From Lichtheimia corymbifera B2541 (Eukaryota > Mucoromycota > Mucoromycetes > Mucorales > Lichtheimiaceae): a DNA stretch of 64,000 nt. Below the pieces are notes generated by a model. The model did no database searches. It had not been told where the DNA came from and was given only the letters and a program-made list of their open reading frames with translations. The stretch is taken from the NCBI GenBank assembly GCA_000697475.1, contig JNEU01001098.1:62001-126000 (forward strand). The letters run 5' to 3'. Made by a program: the position numbers and the translations under genes. Below, piece after piece: positions 54,376 to 64,000 of this stretch (positions within the stretch are counted from its first letter, which is position 1; each line of letters starts with the position of its first letter).

Positions 54376-55227
54376 GAGCTAACTTTAAGCCAAAGATGCA
54401 GAAGAACTCGTTTGTGTAACAACGCCAGGGGCAAGTGTTGAAGGATCTACGTTATTGGCGGAGTGTGCATGATGGGCACTCGCTCTGGGGTGGCGAAATG
54501 AGTTTTAGATAGTGCAAGCGCACATGACTTTGCAGTTTTGAGCTGACAACCCAATTACTCCAATCATACAATAACACACCTTGTAGCCCTAGCTATACTC
54601 AACACCTTTCTTTGCAAAGGATAAAGACGCAGCATTAATGGTAAGGCAGTGGAGAATATGTGCATCATCACTCGATTGTACCAGCGCTATCGTCGCAGAC
54701 CAGGCACATCATTCCTAATTCCTGGACGTTGGTAATGAAGGATAGTAAAGACAGCGTTGGTTCAAATCTTAAACAAAATATCACCACCTTATCGCGTTCT
54801 TACACGATGCCTACAATGCTTTGAATACACTCATCCCAAACAAACGGCATATGAGGAATAATGGATCACCAATGAGCGTACAAAGATCAGTGCTCTGCGT
54901 CATATTATCATTGGCTTTGAGTGCAACTCATCATTGTGTGCATGTGTTAGGGTATGTAGACGACTTCTTTGGTAGTATGTGATCCAGCTTGCCATAGTAT
55001 TTCATCATGTGCACAGGAGGTACAATTTCACGTCAAGCAAGATGTCAACTCGCATGTTGTGCAACATGCTAAAACTTTATTCTGTATATGTTGCTTAGCT
55101 ACATACCCATGGTGTTGGTGGGTGATGATGCTGAGTGGCGGGAAGTGTCAACAATGGGAAGTCCAACTGAGCTAGGATCATCACACGGCGGCCGCTTCTT
55201 TGTTCCACTTTCAGTAAGCCTCTCAAG
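54376..55227. other. Right flank of repeat block and leader of the EBP-like gene
   Basis: The first 60 bases continue the outward flank seen beside the other termini (CCAAAGATGCAGAAG). From about 54440 to 55200 I see no coding frame, RNA gene or repeat. The last 100 bases are the probable promoter and leader of the EBP-like gene. Confidence 0.4.
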
Positions 55228-56037
55228 ATGGCAACCATTCCGGACAACAATTTGCACCCGTATTACCCACGTACAGCAGAGATTCCTGGCTACATTCCCA
55301 ATGCATTGCCAATGCCACTGTTGTTGGGCGCGGTCTTGATCGCCATGGGTACCATTGTCAAAGCATCGTTCTTGGCGGCACGCTTCAAGTCCAGAAACCT
55401 TCAAGAGTCCTTACGCTTTACATGGTTCACGCTGTGCACAACGTTGCACTGTGGTTTTGAAGCCTATTGGATCTACCATCATCGATCTATTGCAAGTCGC
55501 ACGGATTTCTTTGCTGAGCTCTGGAAGGAATATGCACATGGAGACTCACGATACCTCACTCATGATGAATTACTACTTGCACTCGAGACAATCACAGTGG
55601 TAAGTTGTCAATCCAAACGAAGGTCATACAATTTGATCATTCCATTCACAATGTATCTCTTTCTTCAGTGTATATGGGGACCACTTTGTTTTATGGCAGC
55701 TCGTGCAATATGGAAGCAATCACCACAGCAGTATCTATGGCAATTACTGGCATCCATGGCTCATTTGTTCAGTACAGTACTCTACTTTGTGATGGATTGG
55801 CCACAAGGATTTCCAAACTGTGATCCTCATCCATTATACTTTTGGATCTATTTTGTCGCCTTCAATTCCCCCTGGTTGATTGTAAGTCTTTGTGAGTGTG
55901 TATATGTGTGGAGTTGGGTATCATTTCCAATAGCTGATTCCTCTTTTCAGGTTCCTGCATTACTATTCAGACAAAGCCTTCATGCCATCTCTAGTGCTTT
56001 GCATGCATCATACCCCAAGGCTCAAAAGGAGGAATGA
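55228..56037 (+). CDS. EBP/EXPERA-family protein (sterol delta8-delta7 isomerase-like)
   Basis: Exons 55228-55599, 55669-55881 and 55951-56037 give 223 residues, close to human EBP (230). Four or five membrane segments are visible. The family blocks are LHCGFEAYWIYHH in the first half, ALETITVCIWGPLCF spanning intron 1, and HPLYFWIYFVAFNSPWLIVP spanning intron 2. EBP proteins isomerise the sterol B-ring double bond in the ER. Fungi normally use the unrelated Erg2 for this step, so the true substrate is uncertain. Both introns are 69 nt, a multiple of three, and contain no stop, so unspliced transcripts would still encode a 269-residue protein. The spliced form matches the family better. Confidence 0.85.
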   Translation: MATIPDNNLHPYYPRTAEIPGYIPNALPMPLLLGAVLIAMGTIVKASFLAARFKSRNLQESLRFTWFTLCTTLHCGFEAYWIYHHRSIASRTDFFAELWKEYAHGDSRYLTHDELLLALETITVVSCQSKRRSYNLIIPFTMYLFLQCIWGPLCFMAARAIWKQSPQQYLWQLLASMAHLFSTVLYFVMDWPQGFPNCDPHPLYFWIYFVAFNSPWLIVSLCECVYVWSWVSFPIADSSFQVPALLFRQSLHAISSALHASYPKAQKEE

Positions 56038-56750
56038 GAGGATATGGATTTCCAAGGATATTACTAGCTACACTCTAATAATGATAATCAGTGTTATGAG
56101 GGATTAGTAATAACAAATAAATGATCAAAAGTGTCATCGTTCGGATACAACGTTTCGTATGCATATGCAGGTAAAATGTTGTTCGATGCGGTAGGAAGAT
56201 GCTGTTATTGCGTCAACCAACTAGGACAATGGCAGCTTGAAGAACGTACATAAACTTCCCATGGATGCAATATACAGTAATCTACCAACATACAATGATG
56301 GGGAATTTAAAAGTGATCGTCCCTGATCTGGGTGATATAGTATCCAGCTTTCAATCTGAAACAAAATATGCAAATCAATCTGCGCCACTTTTACCCCGAG
56401 TGATTGATGCATAATAACCTGCCAGCCGCATGCAGAAACTGGAATACCCTGAAATGACGACAAGTCTCATAATATCCTATCAATGAACCCTATCAATGAA
56501 TAGGTTTGTCAAGGGAAATGAGATCATTGTGATGAATGAAAGACAACAGCAACTGAGGATAGCTCATATGACTAGAGACAAGATGCGGATTGTAAGTATT
56601 TCGTAATACGTTGCACTAGAACGAGGAATCTCAAAAAAGTCAGGTTCAGCTTTGATGTGTGTTTTTCGTGCTCTCACTTTTTTTCTTTGCCCCCGCTTTT
56701 TTTCCTTTCCTTACTCTCTTTTTTCTCTCTTTCCCTTATCTAACGCGGTT
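56038..56750. other. Intergenic region between EBP-like and TBC genes
   Basis: There is no supported gene. The last 80 bases before the TBC start are a T/C-rich tract (56680-56740), as in other leaders of this window. Short minus-strand frames (for example 56221-56463) have no support. Confidence 0.4.
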
Positions 56751-59174
56751 ATGGCACAAACGACGGCTATCCAGCAGCCTTTACTCGAAACTATGCAACC
56801 TTGCATTCGTACCGACAACCACTCTCATCAAGAGTTGACATCAGCACGCGATTCACTGTCATCACCGTTCTTGCCTGACCCAACTGAGAAATTAAAGCTC
56901 GACGCTCTCGTGGAACGTTTCGAGATGCAAGGCACACAGCCATCCACCTCCCAGGTACCAAACAAACAACAACAACTTCACTACCAACATTCCACTTTAT
57001 TGACCCATTCTACTTTTTATAAAGACACTCGAAGATGAGCTTATTACATGCATCCATCAACACAGTGCAGAGTTTAAATCCAACGCCGATCATCTTGCCT
57101 GGATTCGACGACAAGTTGAAGATGGCGACTTTTGGGCTTGTGCCATCAATGACATGCCAACCACGGCTACCAAGCTTCCTCACATTTTGGTCAGCAAGAT
57201 CATCCATGGCAACGGTATCCCAGCCATTATTCGAGGCGTGGTATGGCAAGCATTGTGCCAGACCTCTTCCGAGATGGTGTCAATCTATGATCAGTTACAT
57301 ACGACTCCTTCGCCTTATGAGAATATAATTCGACGCATGCACTCGGATGATGATGTTGCTATGCAACGACTGCTTCATGCCTACAGCGTATATCAACCCG
57401 ATATTGGATATAATGAAAGCTTGGCTTCATTAACAAAGCCATTGTTGATGACGGTAAGTCTTTTTCCCCTCTCACACACATACATATTCTAATGGTACCC
57501 TTTTGACAGATGTCCGAGAAGGAAGCCTTTAGCGTCCTTATCAGGTGAGTAGAATTGTTCTATTGCGGGGTGGGGGAGATTTGTAAAGTTACACGAATCG
57601 GATACATTTATTATATTATTACTTGCAGGCTCATGGAGAATTATGATATCCAACGCATGATGACGCTCAATATGGAAGGACTTGAATTACGCCTACATCA
57701 ATTTGCAATGCTGCTTGATCAACAATGTCCAGAGCTTGCCGATCATCTTGCAAAGCACGACCTTGATCCCAGCATGTATGCCTCCCAGTGGTACCTTTCC
57801 CTTTTCAGCAACGTGCTACCGACAGACCTCGTGCTACGCATCTTTGATCTTGTTTTTGCATTTGGTGCAGTCGAAACGACAACACGCGCGGCCATTGCAT
57901 TGATGAAAAAGAATGCAAAGCACCTGATGGCATTGGATGATTTTGAAAGTCTGTTGAGACATTTGAAGCACCATTTGGTACCGATCACAGTGGACGACGT
58001 GGTTGCACTAAGCAACGAGATTACTCCAGCTAAACTCACCGCTATCGCCCATGCTCGTCAACAACAATTTGCTAATGAGCTTGCCCACACAACACTCCCG
58101 ATCTTGCAAGCACGCATGTTTGGTGCTCCTGTCAGTCAACAACAAGTCCAAGCACTTTCATCCGCTCTTCAGCAACTCCATCATGAACATACACAGCTTG
58201 TTCAAGCCGTTGAATCAGCACGTGCAGTGGATCATACCACGTCATGGTTAAAACAACGCAATGCCGAGCTTGAATCACGTGCTGCTCGCTATGAGCAAAA
58301 GCTGGCTGCTGCTGCTGAAAACGATGCTGCATTGACAGATGATGAGGATGAAGAGTTGCGTGAACTTCTGACAATGAAGATGGCCAATTTTGATTTGGGC
58401 GAAAAGTGTCATGACCTGGAAGCGCAATATCACACGTTACTGCATAGTGTGCATGAATCGGAGCAAGAGCACGCGACATTGTTAGCAAAGATTGATGAGC
58501 TACAAGCAACTGTGGACCATATGCGTCAAGAAAAGGAGCACCTTGTAGAAGAGCAACGTGAGATCTTGGATGAAAAGACTGTCACAGAACAGCAAATGCA
58601 ACAAGCCAAGCAATCCTCATCAGCATCACAAATGGATAAGCTGGCCTTGGTGAAGCAAGTTGCCAACCTTGAGAAACAGGTCGAAAAGCTTGAGCAAGAG
58701 AAACGGGATTACACCATGCCACGCGGTTCATTTGCCGAAGAAGTGTTTGCAGCTCATGAAACGCTATTTGGAAACAAGACCGATCCTGCTGCTTTGGATG
58801 CTGGCAACACGAGTGATGATGAATATCAACAACGCTATGCCGAAAGTGAACAACGTTGCCGTGAACTTGAAAAGATGTTGACCGAAACCAAGTTAAAGTT
58901 GGGTGAGCATGAACGACAACAAAAGCGACGTTCATCAAAGCGTTATTCGAATGGTGTTCCCATGTCACCTTCGCTGTATTACGATTCGAGTCGACCCTCC
59001 ACAGATAGTATGGCATCTTATGGATCTAAACGCTCAAGTATCTATTCCCGCATTTGGAGTACCATTGGATCGACAGCAGCCACATCGCCGGCATCGAGTG
59101 TGGCGTGTAAGAGCCCTGTTTTGACATCAGCAAGACCCATTGATTTGGTGGAAGAACCTGAAGAAATTATATAA
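56751..59174 (+). CDS. TBC-domain protein with coiled-coil tail, catalytic fingers apparently missing
   Basis: Exons 56751-56954, 57025-57453, 57510-57544 and 57629-59174 give 737 residues. The TBC fold of Rab-GAPs is recognisable (KIIHGNGIPAIIRGVVWQAL, HAYSVYQPDIGYNESL, SMYASQWYLSLFSNVLPTDL, VLRIFDLVFAFG). A long coiled coil (about residues 390-640) and a Ser-rich tail follow, a layout like Gyp5/Gyl1 and EVI5 proteins. Rab-GAP activity uses an Arg in an IxxDxxR motif and a Gln in a YxQ motif. Here the positions read ENIIRRMHSDDD and GYNESL, so the Gln is absent and the Arg motif is not evident. The protein may therefore be a non-catalytic Rab binder; this is an inference. Confidence 0.85.
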
Positions 59175-59611
59175 AACCCACCCAGATACCCTTGTTGCTC
59201 CTTACCTTTGGTCGTTATCCTTATTTATATTATTATCACCCCCAGCACATTCTTCTATCTACACACTTACACCTCTCCCTCCCTCCCCTTTCTTTCATTA
59301 TCCCTAGACGCTTATGTACTTGCTCGTTTTATATATATACATAAATTGACGATCCCGGTTTGATTCGTTTAGGATAATTGTTAGCGTTTGAAATCAAAGG
59401 TTGTTGCATGATAATTTTTATCCCTTGCGTGATGGTAAGAAGAAATGGCATGAAAAAGCAAATCAGATCATATACATGGTGCACATCTTTGGATGAAACA
59501 GGTGTGTGTTAATGGTATGCATAGCGGGTGGTGGTGGTGGTATGATGTGATGGTGCAGATTGATGAAACATGGCGGGATAGATCGAATGAGGTATGTATA
59601 ATGTCACGAGA
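59175..59611. other. Intergenic region between convergent TBC and GATA-like genes
   Basis: Shared 3' flank, T/C-rich after the TBC stop (59185-59320) with a TATATATAC run. No other feature was recognised. Confidence 0.4.
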
Positions 59612-60547
59612 TCATTGTTGGGCAGTAGTAGTGGTAGTAGAATGAGGAGGCGAAGTGGTATCATCCATGGCAGTGGTGTTGTCATCATCATCCTTTTCTG
59701 AAATCCAACCTACTTTCCATGGGTGACCACAGACCCAGTATTTTGGTGAACATACAAAGTCAATGATCGGGTCTTCAGGTTCCACGTGTCCTCTTGTCCG
59801 CCGCATATATGCAATATGTTGTACTGCTTTTCTCTTCTCTTCTTTGCAAAGCACCCATCGACAATGACGACAAACACATCCACCACTCTTGTTATACCTA
59901 ATAATTGAGGATAGTAATTATACACGTTAACACGAGACATGAATAAAAATAGGTGGTCATAAGCCTTACCGAAGACCACATTTGTTGCATAAATATACAT
60001 AGGGTCGGCCTTTATCAAAGTGCAAGTCGCTTGTTGGGAAAGGCCAATTATAGGCCTTTCTCATACAGCTGTCTGCAGGTTCTCGACAAGCCTGGCATGG
60101 TGCCTTTGCTCTACAGGGGCGACCTTGTTGTGTTATAGGTGCTGATGTTGCCGGTGGTGATGATGGCAACAAAGGTGGAAGTAGCTGTTGCTTTGCAACA
60201 TGTTGCTGTTGTTTTGGTTGTTGTTGATGTGTTGAGCGTGGTGGCACCGTGATCTGGGTCACCCGACGTTTTTGCGGTCGATAAAGACGCGGTCGACTCA
60301 GCCTACCTTGGCGTGCCAATGCAACATGTTTTCGTATCGAAGCAAGAACACCAGCCTTGCATGCTGTGCCAAAACATGTTGAGGATCCACAATCAGCACA
60401 TGCTGGTGATGGTGTTGGTGGTAAAGGTGGTGGAGAAGAAGACCAGCAAGAGGAATCCTCGTCACTCAAATCATCATGCACAATCAAATCGGGTGGTGTG
60501 GATGATATACGATGAAATGCACTCTTGTGCAATGAAGCAGCATCCAT
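59612..60547 (-). CDS. GATA-like cysteine-rich zinc-finger protein
   Basis: Two exons join at the codon CG|G within CNKCGLRYNKSGGC, giving about 290 residues. The cysteine-rich part begins CQACREPADSC, continues to the GATA-type second half YLCNKCGLRYNKSGG, and ends CVCRHCRWVLCKEEKRKA. The gap between the first CxxC and CNKC is about 32 residues, much longer than the 17-20 of a canonical GATA finger, and an additional CxCxxC cluster follows. A separate N-terminal cluster (CADCGSSTCFGTAC) and basic and Gln-rich linkers precede it. Nuclear DNA binding is likely but not proven. The start is the ATG at 60547-60545; the frame stays open upstream without a better start. Confidence 0.78.
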
Positions 60548-61359
60548 GGCGTGTGTATATGTGTATGCGAGATGGAAAAAGAGAGAGAGATGAGAAAAAG
60601 GTAGCTGATCAAAAGTGGAAGAAAGAAAGTGAGGAAAAGAAAGCTGCTGATTGTGGGTTATGCTAAACTCTGACACTCCTCAAACAAGATCAGTTGATGA
60701 TCAAAACATTTGCAACAGAACGGGCCTGCTTGTCCTTGTGCTACCTTAACAAACGTCATTCTCTAATCTCATCCCATACCATTGGAACTGGTAAACACAG
60801 CTCATCTTGTACAGCGTGGCTCATCTTTATGCATGACATCCCATCACTTTCGCTTTGGCATGAGCACCATATCACTCTGACACCCTCCCCTTTTAACACC
60901 GGTATATAAAAGGTAAATCAAAGCAGCATCTTTTTTGGTGGATCATGGTAACAAAAATCACAGCTTTTGCTCTAAGAGGCATGTCGGGAAAAAGAAGGCA
61001 CCGAGGAACAAGATAAATGATTACTGATTTATCATGGATCTGTCAATTCTACTACAGAGTGATGATATGGCATGTTTCTACAGGTATGAGCAATGGTGTG
61101 ATAATGCCAACCAAAAGTTCGAGAATATGTATGCCATAGCACGCCGTCATCCAGCTTACATACTTCCCCTTGGTGCCTTTGTCATCAAGCTCGCGTTGAA
61201 AGCTACATGACATTCTATATCCTTCCCATCCAATGTACCACAGTAATGCCCACATCCATCCAGATACATAGGAAATTGCATATATTGAAACAAGTTGCTA
61301 CACGTAAATAAAGCTGCTTCTATACAATGTTTATCTGCTGTTCACGTAAAGAAAAGTCG
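60548..61359. other. Intergenic region, left flank of the large palindrome
   Basis: The first 100 bases are GA-rich on plus, hence pyrimidine-rich in the direction of the GATA-like gene, and are its probable leader. From 60700 to 61359 no coding frame, RNA gene or repeat was recognised. Sequence related to the repeats begins near 61360. Confidence 0.4.
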
Positions 61360-62394
61360 TTTGATACAATGGAGCAAAGACGCTGCTAACAGAGACTGCT
61401 TGGATTGACGCTGTTATGCTTGGTTGTGCCACAAAATACAAGAGGAGTGTCGTGTTCAAGAAGCTTGAGCCTTGTACGCGCCATGGACTTCACATTCAGT
61501 CAAAGAGAGTCGGATCAAGACAATTGTAGGCTTGGCATGATGAGCTGAAGCAGGGCAATCGTTGACAGGTGATGGTTGTATGTGAATGGGGCAACAGTTG
61601 GGAATGGGAACAAGAGGCGACAAGTGGAAAGTGGAAGAGTTGGAAATTAAGTAGGCTGAGCTGCCACACACCTGTCAGAAAAATCCATGCACACTATAAA
61701 ACAATCATAATATTGGGGTTGCCAATCTCGACCTTGAGACTTTCACACAAGATGCTCTTGGGCATTCTGAACAACTTTGTCTTAATAAAGAACCCACACT
61801 TCATTTGAAAATTTCGAAAGGAGAGCATAATGTGGGATTTACTATAACGGATGAAAATCGGGAAAGCGCCGGATTTATGAAAAAGTCAATTACTATGTAG
61901 TTTCTTGGGATTCCCCATCTCGCACTTGAAACTTGGTCAGAAGGTACTATCGCACATGCTGATCAACTCCATTCATTTAAAAACCGCATGGTTCATTATG
62001 AACATTTTGAATGCGGGCCAGCCCAAATATAGAGAAAAGTACGGTCGACGCTCCTGCTCCCTGAGATTGCCCACTTCGAACCTGAAACTTTCACATAACA
62101 CCCTTTGGACCACGCCGAGCAATTTCGTTCTCATAAAGACCCCAGAGTTTATTATGAAAACCTTCAATATAGAAGAGGCGACGAATGGATGATAACATAA
62201 ATAGGTGTACGCGCCGTGGGCGCCGATATTGCTGGTGGGGACGTCGAAACTTGGTCAGGAGGTGCTCTCGGTCATGCTGATCAATACCGTTCTCATAAAT
62301 CCTCTACACATCACTATGGAGATTTGGAGAAACAGGCGCCTTCATATTTTGCCTATGTTATAAGCGTGATGCTATATGACAAGTGGTCTTTGTT
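61360..62394 (-). mobile_element. Foldback-type repeat element, copy C (reverse orientation, truncated)
   Basis: Read on the minus strand from 62394, the element begins with the family terminus (AACAAAGACCACTTGTCATA). It runs through four units to about 61696, then into part of the internal region up to about 61360, where similarity to copy B stops. The internal part shows indels against copy B, but the unit part is almost identical. The frames at 61905-62192 and 62216-62407 are mirrored exactly or nearly so in copy B and are not considered genes. Confidence 0.65.
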
Positions 62395-62483
62395 AATTGT
62401 CAAGTAGGTAGACCCCGATAGAGCCGAATATGCAGACGGACTTCTTTGTGCAACACAGCTCATTTGCATGATACTTCCCAATG
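62395..62483. other. Spacer shared by the two repeat blocks
   Basis: An 89-nt segment between the head-to-head copies (GTAGGTAGACCCCGATAGAG to CTCATTTGCATGATACTTCC). Almost the same sequence lies at about 52830-52907 between the right end of copy A and short palindrome 1. Its left part resembles the outward flank of the other element termini, so it may belong to the element itself. Confidence 0.8.
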
Positions 62484-64000
62484 AACAAAGACCACTTGTC
62501 ATATAGCATCACGCTTATAACATAGGCAAAATATGAAGGCGCCTGTTTCTCCAAATCTCCATAGTGATGTGTAGAGGATTTATGAGAACGGTATTGATCA
62601 GCATGACCGAGAGCACCTCCTGACCAAGTTTCGACGTCCCCACCAGCAATATCGGCGCCCACGGCGCGTACACCTATTTATGTTATCATCCATTCGTCGC
62701 CTCTTCTATATTGAAGGTTTTCATAATAAACTCTGGGGTCTTTATGAGAACGAAATTGCTCGGCGTGGTCCAAAGGGTGTTATGTGAAAGTTTCAGGTTC
62801 GAAGTGGGCAATCTCAGGGAGCAGGAGCGTCGACCGTACTTTTCTCTATATTTGGGCTGGCCCGCATTCAAAATGTTCATAATGAACCATGCGGTTTTTA
62901 AATGAATGGAGTTGATAAGCATGTGCGATAGTACCTTCTGACCAAGTTTCAAGTGCGAGATGGGGAATCCCAAGAAACTACATAGTAATTGACTTTTTCA
63001 TAAATCCGGCGCTTTCCCGATTTTCATCCGTTATAGTAAATCCCACATTATGCTCTCCTTTCGAAATTTTCAAGTGAAGTGTGGGTTCTTTATTAAGACA
63101 AAGTTGATCAGAATGCCTAAGAGCATCTTGTGTGAAAGTTTCAAGGTCGAGATTGGCAACCCCAATATTATGATTGTTTTATAGTGTGCATGGATTTGTC
63201 TGACTGCCTGACAGATTTAATTTCCACCTCTTCCACTCCTTCTTCTTCCCTCTTCTTCCCATTCTCAACTGTTGATGCATTCTAGTACAACTACCACCTG
63301 CGAACGATTGTCCTGCTTCACCCCAGCATGTCAATCCTACAACTGTCTTGATCTGAAAGCCTTTGACTGAATAGCAAGTTCCATGGCGTGTACTCCCCAC
63401 TACAGCAACACCCGCATTCCTTGACACTGCACGTTCCCTTGTACACTCTTCTGCCACAACCAATCGTAACAGCCTCATTCTAGTAATTGCTATTAGCAAA
63501 GTCTTTACTCCATTGTATCGAACAGCGTTCACAGCCTTGTCACTCTACCACAACGCACGCACTTGCACACTTCTCTGCCACTACCAAACGTACCAGCAGT
63601 TTCTATTAGCAAGGCCTTTACTCTATTGCCTCATGTTACTTGCAGCAACTTGCTTTGATACATGTGAATTCCAGTAGATGGGGTGCACCATATCAGCTAT
63701 CAAGTACACCGCAATACAAACAATCCTAACCTGATTGAGATGCGATAGGCCACCAGCAGGATGAAAAAGGAAGCATATCAGCAGCAATATTGGACTTGCA
63801 ATACTTATGGATGGATGGGTGGAATCCAAGTGCAGTGGTTGCTTTGGTTACTTGGCGCGTCGTCAACAGGAACGATCACGTGGTTACGGCTGAGGACGAT
63901 GATGGATTGATGAAAGGTGTTCTACAGCCATGGATGATACTGGAGCACTCGATTCAATGCATGCAGCAGCTATTTTGCAATCATGGATGAAGGATGATTA
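62484..64000 (+). mobile_element. Foldback-type repeat element, copy B (runs off the window)
   Basis: Starts with the family terminus at 62484, carries four degenerate units to about 63190, then an internal region collinear with copy A (51300-52160) but with several deletions. The last bases of the window match the end of the decayed frame in copy A. The other terminus would lie beyond 64000. Confidence 0.65.

Larger units (their letters stand above)
61360..63518. repeat. Large palindrome of about 2.2 kb
   Basis: Head-to-head copies C and B form an inverted repeat centred at 62439 with an 89-nt spacer (62395-62483). The arms 61696-62394 and 62484-63182 are nearly identical: two frames of 95 and about 60 residues recur on the opposite strand with mirrored coordinates summing to 124878. 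Outside that, from 61696 out to 61360 and from 63182 out to 63518, the arms remain alignable but with many differences and indels. Confidence 0.93.

Noticed and set aside
61905..62973. Two identical 95-residue frames and a 60-residue pair on opposite strands
   Set aside because: They are mirror images from the large palindrome and contain the degenerate repeat units; there is no start context or codon character.

Overview
The window is eukaryotic nuclear DNA from a fungus, most probably an early-diverging one of the Mucoromycota (Mucorales). The evidence is many short introns (about 50-130 nt) with GTAAGT-type donors and CTAAC-like branch points, genes on both strands separated by a few hundred bases to about 2 kb, pyrimidine-rich leaders, many CAA/CAG/AAC codon runs, and gene content that fits this group (a neurofibromin-type RasGAP, a U11/U12-35K protein, a WOPR regulator, an EBP-type isomerase). 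The genus cannot be fixed from the sequence alone.

Left part (1-25 kb): the 3' end of an unknown gene, a HIT-family hydrolase with an apparent mitochondrial leader, an orphan mitochondrial-type membrane protein, a DUF726/TMCO4-like alpha/beta hydrolase, the small-subunit processome protein Utp7/WDR46, a GLI/ZIC-type C2H2 regulator, a Maf nucleotide pyrophosphatase, a 9.5-kb neurofibromin/Ira RasGAP, the minor-spliceosome protein SNRNP35 and an F-box/LRR-like protein.

Middle (25-50 kb): an Sfp1-like zinc-finger regulator, mitochondrial Hsp60, a WOPR (Gti1/Pac2) regulator, a SulP sulfate transporter, methionine aminopeptidase 2, an Ssh4/Ear1-like SPRY ubiquitin-ligase adaptor and the CCR4-NOT scaffold Not1. 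Most are conserved housekeeping or regulatory genes: ribosome biogenesis and its control (Utp7, Sfp1-like), mRNA decay, Ras signalling, protein maturation and membrane traffic.

Right part (50-64 kb): two repeat-rich blocks (about 50.2-54.4 kb and 61.4-64.0 kb) flank an EBP/EXPERA protein, a TBC-domain protein and a GATA-like cysteine-rich protein. The repeats look like a family of foldback-type mobile elements. They share a terminal sequence, and their long inverted termini are built from a variable number of degenerate units of about 150-200 bp. Two copies meet head to head as a palindrome of about 2.2 kb whose inner 700 bp per arm is nearly identical.

Splicing is the other unusual theme. 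Six introns in five genes can be spliced in frame only with a GC-AG donor (five GCAAGT, one GCAAGC). A 15-nt exon is well supported in the TMCO4-like gene, and a 2-nt exon is the best reading of the 5' end of the neurofibromin gene. Exon coordinates were worked out by hand from reading frame, splice consensus and remembered family conservation; no alignment or database search was run.
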